NCBI GenBank assembly: GCA_013399305.1
Contig: VXAI01000379.1
Coordinates: forward strand, 502,532 to 566,531
DNA length: 64,000 nucleotides
Direction: 5' to 3'
Source: Rostratula benghalensis
Lineage: Eukaryota; Chordata; Aves; Charadriiformes; Rostratulidae
The notes under the pieces are model-generated. The model did not search any database. It was not told the DNA's origin and saw only the letters and a program-made list of their open reading frames with translations. The first letter of the stretch is position 1, and each line of letters starts with the position of its first letter. This document shows positions 35,639 to 46,159 of the stretch, in pieces. A program made the position numbers and the translations under genes.

Positions 35639-35973
35639 GCCGCCGGAAAGTGCTCTGCTCCTTCCTCTCCCCTACGCCTAAACCTCCCTCCTGTCGTTCC
35701 GCGCCTCCACTCCGACCGCACAGACCCAGGCGGCAAAAGGCGCTGCTCTGGCGCCTCCCTCTCCGTTTTTCCCTTCTTTCTGGCTCCGCCAAGCAGGGCA
35801 GGTGGCCCCTGGGGGAGGTGCAGCGCCAATTCCTCCTCGCCAGGAACCGAAGTGCTGCGGGGGAACGTTTCCAGCCGGGGCCATTTCTCGGACCGTCCTT
35901 CCTTTTCGCTGCGGAGGAGGCTGCGGGGCGCAGGGGTCGGCGGAGTGCGGGGAGGCCGCCCGAGGCAGCCGAT

Positions 35974-35976
35974 ATG
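35974..35976 (+). CDS. NSA2: NSA2 exon 1 (start codon only)
   Basis: ATG followed directly by donor gtgaga. The next exon begins CCG CAG AAC, giving MPQNEY, which fixes both the start and this splice site. Confidence 0.9.
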
Positions 35977-38900
35977 GTGAGAGCCGGGGCAGGGGGCCGG
36001 ATAGGACGCAGAAGGGAGGGAGGAAGGGAGGGAGCGGTAGCGGCGGCTGAGCGGGCCCCACCGCCACTCGCTGAGGGCGCCGTCGGCCCGCGGCCTGCGC
36101 GGTTCCTCGCCGCGTGTCCCAGCGGCGCTGGGCTCGGCCCAGCCGTTCCCCCGCCGGTAACACCCCTTCACCGCGCCGTTTTCCTCCCTCACAGCCGCAG
36201 AACGAGTACATCGAGCTGCACCGCAAGCGGTATGGCTACCGCCTGGACTACCACGAGAAGAGGAGGAAGAAGGAGGGGCGGGAGGCCCACGAGCGGTCGC
36301 GGAAAGCCAAGAAGATGATCGGGCTGAAGGCCAAGCTCTACCACAAGCAGCGCCACGCTGAGAAGATACAGATGAAGAAGACGTGAGTACCCGCCGCGTC
36401 TCCGGCACTGTCCTGGTCATCCCGACATCTGAGGGATGAGATGAGACGTTAACGCCGTGACAACTGCTCGTTGCTTGGGTTGTACTTTACTTAAGTAGAG
36501 TTCAGGTGGTAGGAGCAATTGAGTTTTGGCACAGCAAAGACACGTACGAGTTCCTCTCTTCTCAGTGGATGTTAGCAGAACATCCTAAAAGCACTCCTTA
36601 AGTTTTAATTAGCAATAGCAGTGACTGTTGTAAAAATGTGAATGCATTTGCTCAAGGCTTTTACACCAATGCTGCATTAGCGTAGCCAAGAGGCAGCAAT
36701 AGAAAAAATACAGTAACATACAAAGTGTTTGAGGAGATCATGAGACTCGTCTTCCAGGATAAATTACAATATCAAACATAGATAAACAACAGTAGTTTTC
36801 TGAAAGTGTTCTCTGTTGTTCAGAAATTGAAATCAAAGCTGTTAACAAATTTTTTTATTGCCAGTGAGTATCTATTCACCATCCACCATATCTATCCAAA
36901 TATTGCTATTTCTCAAAGTGTTTGGCTACTTGTTTAAGGTGATTCAGAAATTCCTTATTAAGATGCACATGTTCTGTTCTTGCCTTGATGAGAATGGGCA
37001 AGCTTTTATGCACCAGGCAATCCCTCAGTTCTAACATTAAGTGACATTACTAGATTACCTTGAAAATTATTTAGGATTATTCCTCAGATGTATATAAAAC
37101 CAAAAAATGTTTACAAAAACTATTTACTTTTTTACAAAATTTTACAAATTTTCAGCTAAGGTAGAAGCGTCTATCTAAAAATGAGCCCTTTTTTTCCTGC
37201 TTTTAATACTGGTGGGTTTTTTTTTTTCACTTGCAGCATCAAAATGCATGAAAAGAGAAATACAAAGGAAAAGAACGACGAAAAAACACCTAAAGGAGCT
37301 GTACCAGCATATCTGCTGGACAGAGAGGGCCAGTCCCGGGCGAAGGTTCTTTCCAACATGATCAAGCAGAAAAGAAAAGAAAAAGCTGTAAGTGACTGTA
37401 TTAAAATTCAGATATTTACAATTACTTGTGACCAATTCTAATTAAAGTAAGCAGTTATGAGTTGCACAAAAAGTAGTCTATCACTACACTTCAGGGAAAT
37501 TTTATTTTACGCTCTGGTTGTCACCTTTCATTTAGCAATGCAGCATGTTCAGACTATTGATTTTTTTTCTTTCTCTGCCAGGGGAAATGGGAGGTCCCTG
37601 TGCCAAAGGTCCGTGCACAAGGAGAAACAGAAGTTTTAAAAGTGATCCGTACAGGGAAGAGAAAGAAGAAGGCCTGGAAGAGAATGGTTACAAAAGTTTG
37701 TTTTGTTGGAGATGGTTTTACCAGGAAGCCTCCAAAATACGAGCGATTCATTCGACCAATGGTAAAGTTACTGAGCCTTGAAGAACATTTATGTGGTAAT
37801 ACTTTTGACTTACTGCTTTGACTTCCTGTGGTGAGGAAACGTTCTTCTGTGGTAATGCACTTCCTCACTACTGATGGAGGAGATTCCAATTAGTTTCTTT
37901 GCAGAAACCTAAATTTTGACTAGCCTGAGGGTGGGGAGATGCCCCTGCAGTCACAGTCTGTGTTGAAATATCTCTGCTCTCACTCCCATAAGTCAGATGG
38001 TTCCAGTAAGTTAAAGGTACAAGCTGTCAAATGAGCATGGGAACATGTTTAGCAAAGGCACTTTGAATAGCTTTTGAAGTTAGAGGCTGCTTCTTCAAGC
38101 TGCTATCATTCTGGCAGATGCAGAAGCCAACTCTGTTGTAGGACTCCAGAACTCCCTCCTGGCTTGTTAAGTGAGCTTGGGGCACAGTCGTGACCCTGTG
38201 AAAGGGAAGGGCTGTGCCTCCAGCCTGACCTTTCCTTACACATCTGCAGGAGCAGTGCCTGGGCTCTAGCAGCCAGGCAGCACACAGGAGGAAAAACTAG
38301 ATTCACCAAGACAGTGTAGGTTTTCTACAAATACCTGTTCCCATCCTGCCACAGGAATCACCAGAACCACTGCAGGCTGCCTGCTGGGTCACACCTCATT
38401 ACTCTTTTGATGGCCACCTTAACAGAAGCTTTGAGTAGATTTTTATTGACACAGAAAAGTTTTGGTACTAAATAGTAAAGCACCCTTTACAAAGCAGAGG
38501 ATGCTAGATAGAAAGTGCTATAGGAGATTGGTATTAACAATACATGAAAGGCTTTTCAGTTTTACATGAAAAAAAAGGTAAAATTTTGAGTCTTGAAAAT
38601 GAGCAACACTGCTAAATGTATTACCATAAACACCTCATTTCTTCATGGAACAGAAGCCATCTGAGGTAGCAAGTAGTATTGCTGTGCTGCTATTCAAAAT
38701 TGACATCCTGAAAATAAACATGGGAAGCTGTATCTTGTCACTAGGCAGGTTTTTAAACAAATGTGGCATTTTATAGTAGGCAGATAGCATTCTGCATTTT
38801 AAGTTGTTTAATTCTTCCCAATGTCTAGAACGGTACAAAGCTGAGGACATAATGCTGAATGTGTTAAAGGCAGATTAGTCATGAGGCCTCAAAGCAAATA

Positions 38901-39843
38901 CTAACTCATTCTAACACTGCTTCTGCAACAGGGCTTGCGTTTCAAGAAGGCACACGTGACGCATCCTGAACTTAAAGCTACTTTTTGCCTGCCTATCCTC
39001 GGTGTGAAAAAGAACCCTTCGTCTCCTTTGTATACACAACTGGGTGTAATTACCAAGGGCACTGTCATTGAGGTGAACGTGAGCGAGCTTGGCCTTGTGA
39101 CACAAGGGGGCAAAGTTATCTGGGGTAAGTAGCTACACTAGCTATACTGAAAAGCTACTTTTTAAAAAGCTTTAAGTTTGCATTCATTGCCTGATGGATA
39201 TAGTTATAATTGATCCTTTGTTAAATGTTAGGTTTGGGCTGTAGCAGAAGCAACTACAAGGCAGCTCTGAAAATGGAAATGTCTAAGCTCTAATCACAGC
39301 CTTTCTGCTCACACTTCCAAAATCAATTTAGGTAGAGCTGGGAACAAAGGCTCACCTCACCTGTGTCTCACAGCGGGTAACACTACAATTCTACAAAAGA
39401 TCAAAACACATGAACTCTGAACAATTGCATCATGTTTTCAGTGGAAGTTCTGTGCCGAATGATCTTCACAGGATTAGGCTGACTTCTTGTAACAGAGGAC
39501 TTGAAGAGCAGAACCTATTGGTATTTTTTTTTTAAACGTACCCAGAACTCTAAATAATCCACTTATAAAAACCAGCCGGAATAAAGTATTTTGAGAATGT
39601 AGGTTTGCAGCTCAGTAGAAGTTAGATTTACATTTCAAAATGCATTTCAGTTTTAGAACACAAATTCCTTACACTTTAGAAATTTGTGCTTTGAACCTGC
39701 AAATATAGAAAAAGCTAGTTTATTATATGAAGTACTTGAAGCTTTTGTAGACATTTAATTCCCTTTCCTTTTTAGGGAAATATGCACAAGTAACAAACAA
39801 TCCGGAAAACGATGGCTGTATTAATGCAGTTCTACTTGTTTAA
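35974..39843 (+). CDS. NSA2: NSA2, 60S ribosome biogenesis factor
   Basis: Nucleolar protein of pre-60S particles, needed for 27S pre-rRNA processing (ITS2 stage); yeast Nsa2/TINP1 family with an eS8-like fold. Coding exons: 35974-35976, 36195-36382, 37237-37387, 37582-37761, 38932-39124, 39776-39843; 783 nt, 260 aa plus stop, the same length as human. The sequence is nearly invariant: [20 protein letters not shown] at the start, a long Lys/Arg-rich stretch to about residue 120 (nuclear/nucleolar targeting and rRNA contact), [40 protein letters not shown], and the C-terminal [15 protein letters not shown]. The first coding exon holds only the ATG; +4 of the Kozak context therefore comes from exon 2. 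Divergent from GFM2 across a CpG island, convergent with FAM169A. Confidence 0.97.
36195..36382 (+). CDS. NSA2: NSA2 exon 2
   Basis: Encodes [20 protein letters not shown], then [20 protein letters not shown] and [12 protein letters not shown]; acceptor ctcacag, donor gtgagt. High GC because it lies in the CpG island. Confidence 0.97.
36383..37236. other. NSA2 intron 2
   Basis: 0.85 kb, no repeat or snoRNA-like box pair recognised. NSA2 introns at 37762-38931 and 39125-39775 were read with the same result. Confidence 0.5.
37237..37387 (+). CDS. NSA2: NSA2 exon 3
   Basis: Encodes [20 protein letters not shown] then [20 protein letters not shown] and IKQKRKEKA; donor gtaagt. The acceptor follows a T-run. 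Confidence 0.97.
37582..37761 (+). CDS. NSA2: NSA2 exon 4
   Basis: Encodes [20 protein letters not shown], then [20 protein letters not shown] and [12 protein letters not shown]; 60 codons, phase 0 at both ends. Confidence 0.97.
38932..39124 (+). CDS. NSA2: NSA2 exon 5
   Basis: Encodes [20 protein letters not shown], then [20 protein letters not shown] and [17 protein letters not shown]; donor gtaagt. Confidence 0.97.
39776..39843 (+). CDS. NSA2: NSA2 exon 6 (terminal)
   Basis: Encodes [20 protein letters not shown] then V and TAA at 39841-39843. Confidence 0.96.
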
Positions 39844-39994
39844 TCAAGTGCCATTGCAACCAATTTGCAAGATCTCTGGAACCTTCAACTGTTCAAGAAC
39901 ATGGACCCCACAAACTGGAGAGGAACTTCAAAATGCCAGAAATGACTGCTCAGGTTTTTATATTTATTGTGTTCGCTCAGCTGAACACTGTCCA

Positions 39995-40000
39995 AATAAA
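39995..40000 (+). terminator. NSA2: NSA2 polyadenylation signal AATAAA
   Basis: AATAAA about 150 bases after the stop, followed by a T/GT-rich stretch, giving a short 3' UTR. Confidence 0.75.
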
Positions 40001-40019
40001 GTGATCCAATTTTCACATT

Positions 40020-40985
40020 TTGCTAACGTGGTATGGATTTTATTTAAACCTTCATAATATTTTTGACAGCAGTGGTTTCCTGGCATAGATAGATATATTG
40101 TATAAATACTTAATTCAGCTCACGCTCCTCGTGATGGGAAATGCAGCCACTGTCTCTCGTGATGGCCTACTGTAGTAGCTAAAGGTACAAAAGAGCATAC
40201 TAAGTTGTATTCTGCTTCTGGGAAAGCAGAAGAGCTGGAAGAATGCAGCTACAATCTTAATGCAGACTGGCATTGGAAACTAAACACTCAGTCTGCCCCT
40301 ACAGAAGCATGGGGCTTGAGAACACATGAGCAGCATGGTTCCATGCAGGGCAGGGCAGGTAACTAGGAGGACAGGTATTCCACACCCCCATTACCTTTGC
40401 TTCTGTGACAGCATTAGTGGAAAGAATAAGGGTTGGAGAGTACCACTGTAGCAGATCCAGGCAAGACAACAGCTTTGGAAGTTTAAATATATGAGGCTGT
40501 AGGGGGTTTAAGATGCAGATTTGAAAATGCTGTGACAACTCTGCTAATACAATGACCTGTAGATACTTTGGTGGCTTAAAGAAACACTCAAGAAAAACTA
40601 AAGGTCATAAGCATCCAACGATCAATCTGTATTTATCTTGCATCCTCAAAATACAAGAAACAAAAGCTGCCTCTAAACTGGAGATTTTCAGTGATGCTGT
40701 GTGTAACTGCATCAGTAGTCTCCTAGGCAAGAATTTGGTGGTAAACTTAGCACAATCTATGACTACAAATCATCATACTCATCATCTTACGTTCCTACTG
40801 TTAAACAGTACTTCAAGCCAAGAAGCTTTTAACATAAATTCCAAGTCAAATCCTTACAAGCATTCTCCAGTTTATGAGGGCATTCTGACCCCTCAACATC
40901 GTAAGAGGGAAACTATCAAAACTATCTGAGAAGCCAGAATGTGAGTAGATTTGCTTTGGGGCTTTTTGCAGTAACAAAAGTTTAA
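40020..40985. other. Intergenic, downstream of NSA2
   Basis: No recognisable repeat or exon. A 125-codon plus-strand frame at 40552-40929 has no recognised similarity and composition like the surrounding DNA. Confidence 0.5.
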
Positions 40986-41106
40986 GGGTAGAGGTGGTCA
41001 TACAGGTTGAGCAGCAACCTGCTCTAGGAGGACCTGCTTTGGTAGAGGGCTTGGACTAGATGACTTCCAGAGGTCCCTTCCAACCCCATAGCATTCTGTG
41101 GTTCTG
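40985..41106 (+). mobile_element. CR1 LINE 3' end, plus orientation
   Basis: GGACTAGATGACTTCCAGAG and CCTTCCAACCCCATAGCATTCTGTGG typify a CR1 terminus; about 120 bases, strongly 5' truncated. Confidence 0.85.
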
Positions 41107-41107
41107 T

Positions 41108-41405
41108 TAAGAGACTCACAGAGCAATTAAGGTTGGAATGGACCTCTTCTGACTGGGTAGTGCAAGCCCTCTGCTTAAAGCAGAGTCAATTATGGTGGGT
41201 ATCCAAGGGCAGCATCCAGTCAGGTTTTGAGTATCAGATGGGGATTTCACCACTTGATCCAGTGTTTGACAACAACTTCTCAGTTTAAAAACGTTTTAGG
41301 TTTAAATAGAATTTCCTGTATTACAGTTTGTGCCCACCACCTCTTGTGTCACTGGGCACCACTGAGAAGAGTCTTGCTCCATTTCCTTTGAGCTTGTTTG
41401 GAGGT
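41108..41405 (-). mobile_element. CR1 LINE 3' end, minus orientation
   Basis: Starts with AATTAAGGTTGGAATGGACC, the reverse of a CR1 3' terminus, and continues into ORF2 C-terminal sequence. Tail-to-tail with the preceding copy. Confidence 0.85.
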
Positions 41406-41729
41406 TCTAGCAGGGGAGGACAGCTGCTGTATACCCTTGACCATATACCAAGACAGTATGTCTCAACCAGGGAAGGGCATCCCATTTGAGCGCACAGCTG
41501 TCTAAAGCTGTCTCAAAAACATTAATACATTTTGCTCTATAAATACATGACTTGGCTGAGTAACATAACTGTACTTTGGACATTTAATATACCACCCCAC
41601 AAGGGAGTGCATTAATGGCATTTGTAGTTGGCCTCTCTGCAGCTAATTTCATTGCTAACAGCTAAGTTTACACCTTCTGGCCTAGTTGGTACAAACAGCA
41701 GAATGCACACTGTAACATTCGGAACAGCC

Positions 41730-44700
41730 TATTTACAGCTTTTTATTTTTTCAAGATAAGTCTGATTCTAAGTGAAGTAAGTACATGAAACTGTTTTAAT
41801 CAATAAAGATATTTTTTTTTCAATTAATCATCTTTCAGCATTTAAAGCTCCTTGGTAGCAGACAGATTGTACAATGATACTAGATCTAGGATCACTTTAA
41901 AACATGCCTCCTGTATAGCAGAAAGAACTTAAAGACTGGAAATCAAGGGCAAAAAAAATAATCACAAAATATAAGTTTAATTGCTACTTCAAAACATTTC
42001 AAAAGCGGCAAAGACAGCACTAAAAAAAGGAAAAACTAACACTGTAGCAAGACTTCAGTACAATACTCTAGAACAGTAACACATCCTTCATAAAAATCTA
42101 TGAACAGGGTATCACTAGCTTAGAAAGCATCCAACACATTTGTGAAAATAAATTTAGAAGTGCATCCTCTTGGAAATAATTAATTTATTTTTTTAGAATG
42201 GTCATTTAAAGCAGAGAAACTGAAACTTGTGCCTGTTAGTTGCTATGTTTAACTTAGTAGTGTTGATGACATTGTAAATGGTCAGTTTGATTACTGATAC
42301 CTACCAAAGCAGCAGTATAAAAAAAGCAACAAATCAAGGTCATACATTATTTCATGTCAGTTAACAATACTTTTTAAAAGTAAGATGTATACATTTTCAC
42401 ATAAAGGGCTATGAAACATGAGAAGAGCAAACAAGAATTTTGAATGGAATGAAAATAGACCAAAAAAAGAATGGTGGGAGAAAAAAAATCAAATGCTATT
42501 AGAAGTTCACAAGCAGTACAAGAGAGATATTTGAAGTGTTGGATTCAACTACAAAACCATTTACCATTTAAGTGTAAACCTGACCTCACAAATTAATGTT
42601 TTTGAAACTCTATTCCTAGACTAAATAAAGCTCAAAAATAATACTGTTTGCTTTCAGTGTACAGATGTAGTTCCACAGCATGGTGTAATAGCATTTGGTA
42701 GAAACTTGTATGAAGTTGATGTTTTAATCATTGATTGCTGGTGCAGTAAGATCTTAAAAATTCTTAAATAATAGCTTTATAAGACAAACAGTTAACAGAA
42801 AATAAATTAAAAATTCAAACCTAAAAACTGCTTATTTTCCCCAAGGTAAAGCACTTCAGCCAACACAAGTCAGATTGGTCCCCTTGCATTAATGTAACAG
42901 AAGGTATAGACAGGTAAACTACTGCTCCAATGGGATATCAGTACAGCAGTAAAATCTATTACTTCAAGTCTGTATCTTGATTTTGCTACTCTGCATTTAC
43001 TGCAAGATGCCAGAGGCGACATTGCAGAGATAAACCACACCTTTTAGTTCAAAGTACCACTGCAATCACAGTTAAAACAATATGCAGTTCCCAGGACTGT
43101 ACCAGTTAACAGAATTGCTAATTGCACCCCAAATGCCAACATGCTGTACTTAACAGTCTGGCCATCTGCTACTGTCTCAGGTACCTCAGGTTTACAGAGC
43201 TATCTACCCAAGTGTATGCTTAGAGACATGAATTCAAGTTCAGTATTTACAACTGACTGACTGGAATGCTATCAGAAACCTGGCTGGTCTCAGTAGTAAT
43301 CAAGACTGACCTAAATCTAATAATCCTGTTGTAGTATTTATGCATTCAATATGCAAAGTTCTTAAAAGATCCCAATTGCCATTGGTTCCAACGTAACCAT
43401 GAAAAGTAAGAGCCAGATGAGTGACATCCCTTTCTCACAAACACCATTTTCTGACCTCACAGGGAATACAAGCAATAAACCTGTTGTGTATCAAAAACAC
43501 ACCTAGAAATAGTCAAAATGACTGGGACTCACTTTTCATAAGCAAGAGTCATTGTCTTTTTGCAAGTGGATACATTTGTATTAAGTATTCAGCAGATTAA
43601 TCTTTAGTAAAACCTGCCCTGAAAACACAAGATGCATCACAATACACTGAATACAACCACTCTTTAAGCAGCCAGCCCTCACAATTCCCAAGTTCTTAGC
43701 AGTAAGAGAAGCCATTCAGAAGATAATAAAAGTTTTCTCTCGTGCTTTATAGAAAATACTTGGTTAGTTTTAGAAATGCTTATGGTTCACTGAAATATGT
43801 TTACAAACAATTATGATCCTGCACATTTACCAGTCATAGGGTTCATAACAAGTACTTCTATGTACATTAACAGGAACTTACACCTATGTGCAAAAGCTCA
43901 AAAATCCCCAAATTTAACTCCCATGCACCCTGAATCTAAAGTTAAGGTAATTACACGATTCTTAACAACTGCCTTTTTTGTTTTTTCCTGTAAACTGCTC
44001 TTCACAGATTAAAGCAGAGCTTAGTACTTCATCAGCTGAAAGAGAGAATATGAATGTGTCTTACACAGTTAAAATACCTTATAAAGCACAGTTAAAGAGT
44101 ATAAGCATAAAATCCAAATCCAGATTCTCACATTAGCTTCACACAGGAATAAAAGTTAAGACAGCATAGCAACTATTCAAGTGAACCTTGTACTTGGAAG
44201 TCCTGAACAGCAATTTTGAGACACTGTGGGAGACTAGTTCACGCATCTTAGAAAAGGCATATAAGCAGGACAAATAGTGGTGCGATTTCCTCCTCTTAGA
44301 CCCATTGTTCCTCCTTAATCCTAAATTTTCAACCCATCAAAAGACTAGCTTCATTTATTGAAATACAAACACAAACTGAGGAGTAACTTAACATACATCT
44401 GACGAATTATGTATGGTTTGCCAGGAACTGAAGGAAAACATGCATAAAAAAGCCTGGGTTTATTTCTGTTTGCATACACCCAAATTAGAAAAAAGAAGTG
44501 GGAATCAGAACTATTTGCAAGCCATCACCCACTAACTCCTAAAGGCATAGAACTTTGGCAAACAAGTATTTGCTGGAACACCCACTAATATTCACACTAA
44601 TGATGTCACAACCTCCTGAAATGCCAGTGCTCACAGGAGTTGCAAACAGAATGGACACAATGTCTCAAAAGTTACCCCACAGAACCAGCCAAGGATTTGG

Positions 44701-45622
44701 AACACACAAAGCACCACTTCCATTCAGACCAAAATGAGATCAAAAGTTGTTGTGTCCATTTCATGTAATGTAACAATTAATCAGTATCCACTCAACACAG
44801 GCATGTAGCCAGGAAGGCAGTTCAAGCAGTCTGTAAATGTAGTGGAGCCTACGCTCCCCGTATGCTCTGGATAAAAACCCAGGCTTATCAAGACACTCGC
44901 TTTGGAAGCTACAAACAGTTTACTCTGTAGGCATCTCTTAATCTTCCTATGAAGAACTTCATTATCAGAGTGCACTACAGCAGACACTGAGCTGACCATG
45001 TTCCTACTGACTCAGCTGTTTCAAGTGACTACAAAAGACAGATGCTGCTCATGTTGTGATCTACTGAGTCACACCTTTGCATGTATTCTGAGACCTAGAA
45101 TTACAGAATCTTACATTTTTTTAATCTCACCTGGGGGAAAAAAAAAAATCTATGGGGAGGGAGCAAGAAGCAAGCAAGGATTTTTCTTGTTCTGCTTCTC
45201 TCTACAGTAGAGAACACAAAGGTAGTCAAAAAAAGTGTCAAGAGTGATGTCTGGCCTCATTGAAGCCTTTGGGGATTTCAGGGACCTTGATAAAACCGGG
45301 ATTTCATACTGCATTTTTCTTCTACAACTGCCACCTCAACTACGCAAGCTGTTGCCTTCGCTAGCACCACCGTATTTTTTCAGCCACATATGGTTTATAA
45401 AAGGAGGAGATGGGCTGCTTACTTTCATATTCTGGTGAAGCTCAATGTCTAGTGGTTAAAAATTCAAGAAAACTTCAGGAAAGGTGAATCCCAAGAGGGA
45501 GTCCAACTCAGAATTTTAAGCACATGTCCTGTGTCCCATATGGTTTAGTTAGACCCTAGTGTTTTACACACAAGATAATAATTTCCTTATAATTAGATGA
45601 ATTAACAATCAGTATTTAATTT
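41730..45622 (-). other. FAM169A: Likely long FAM169A 3' UTR
   Basis: About 3.9 kb after the FAM169A stop with no recognisable repeat and no conserved coding frame. It is bounded by TTTATT on the plus strand (AATAAA on the minus strand) at 41742-41747. Other candidate signals lie at 42184-42189 and 44354-44359, so the end is uncertain. The absence of CR1 here, in contrast to DNA just beyond, fits transcribed UTR. Inference only. Confidence 0.4.
41742..41747 (-). terminator. FAM169A: Candidate distal FAM169A polyadenylation signal
   Basis: AATAAA on the minus strand (plus-strand TTTATT), the most distal candidate before the CR1 pair at 40.99-41.4 kb. Confidence 0.35.
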
Positions 45623-46159
45623 TTAAGCTGGCTTTCCTTTTTTCTTGGGTGGGCCTTTGTAGCCTTTGGCCTTTCTTCGTAAGGTTCTTCGATCTACAAT
45701 GGGTACTTCAACTTCTGCTTCCTCAGAGCTGCTGTCAGCAGCCCGCTCTGTGGCTGTCTGTGTGTACTGATCCATCTGCTCGGCAGACTCTTCTGAGTGC
45801 TCCTCCAACTGGTTTTTCTGTCCTTCCTGTCCCGAAGGCTGCTGAAAAGAAACACCCTCGAATTCAACCATTATCAGAGAGCTCTGACTCAAGGCAACAG
45901 GTGTCTCCTGTGAGTTGTGCCCCGCTTCCTCATTTTGATCTTCCAATGATGAAGCTGTTTTGGGGGACACATTTTCAGAAACAGGTTCTTCCGCTGCTTC
46001 CTTTACCACGGAGTTGGGCAGGCCATTGTCAGAGGGCTCTTCCTTTGATGCTGAAGCAGCTGCATTTTCAGTTGAGCTCTTGACAGATTCTTGCTCCTCA
46101 TTGCTCCCCTCTAATGTGCTTTCTGCAGTCTGCTCTTCTGAATCATTTGCATTTAAAAC
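45623..46159 (-). CDS. FAM169A: FAM169A coding exon 12 (terminal)
   Basis: 179 codons including the TAA at 45623-45625. Begins [20 protein letters not shown], is Glu/Ser/Gln-rich, and ends [20 protein letters not shown] then PA. Confidence 0.92.
   Translation of the reverse strand, partial: VLNANDSEEQTAESTLEGSNEEQESVKSSTENAAASASKEEPSDNGLPNSVVKEAAEEPVSENVSPKTASSLEDQNEEAGHNSQETPVALSQSSLIMVEFEGVSFQQPSGQEGQKNQLEEHSEESAEQMDQYTQTATERAADSSSEEAEVEVPIVDRRTLRRKAKGYKGPPKKKGKPA

Larger units (their letters stand above)
35350..36420. promoter_or_regulatory. CpG island, putative bidirectional GFM2/NSA2 promoter
   Basis: An abrupt rise in G+C and CpG against an A+T-rich background, starting upstream of NSA2 and covering its first two exons. 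The genes diverge from it, it has no TATA box, and it holds a YY1-type GCCGCCATG (35631-35639) followed by an ETS-like GCCGGAAA (35642-35649). A pyrimidine run TCCTTCCTTTTC (35896-35907), about 70 bases before the NSA2 ATG, could be a TCT/TOP-type initiator, typical of ribosome-related genes. GFM2 should also start here on the other strand, but no first exon could be delimited. Confidence 0.75.

Noticed and set aside
35287..36420. Minus-strand open frame of 377 codons, and a plus-strand one of 278 codons, across the CpG island
   Set aside because: Low stop-codon density is expected in GC-rich sequence. The residues are Arg/Gly/Pro/Ala-rich, and the region is already explained by the NSA2 exons and promoter.
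36383..39775. NSA2 introns checked for snoRNAs, often hosted by ribosome-related genes
   Set aside because: No convincing C/D or H/ACA box pair with a closing stem was seen by eye; a covariance-model search would be decisive.
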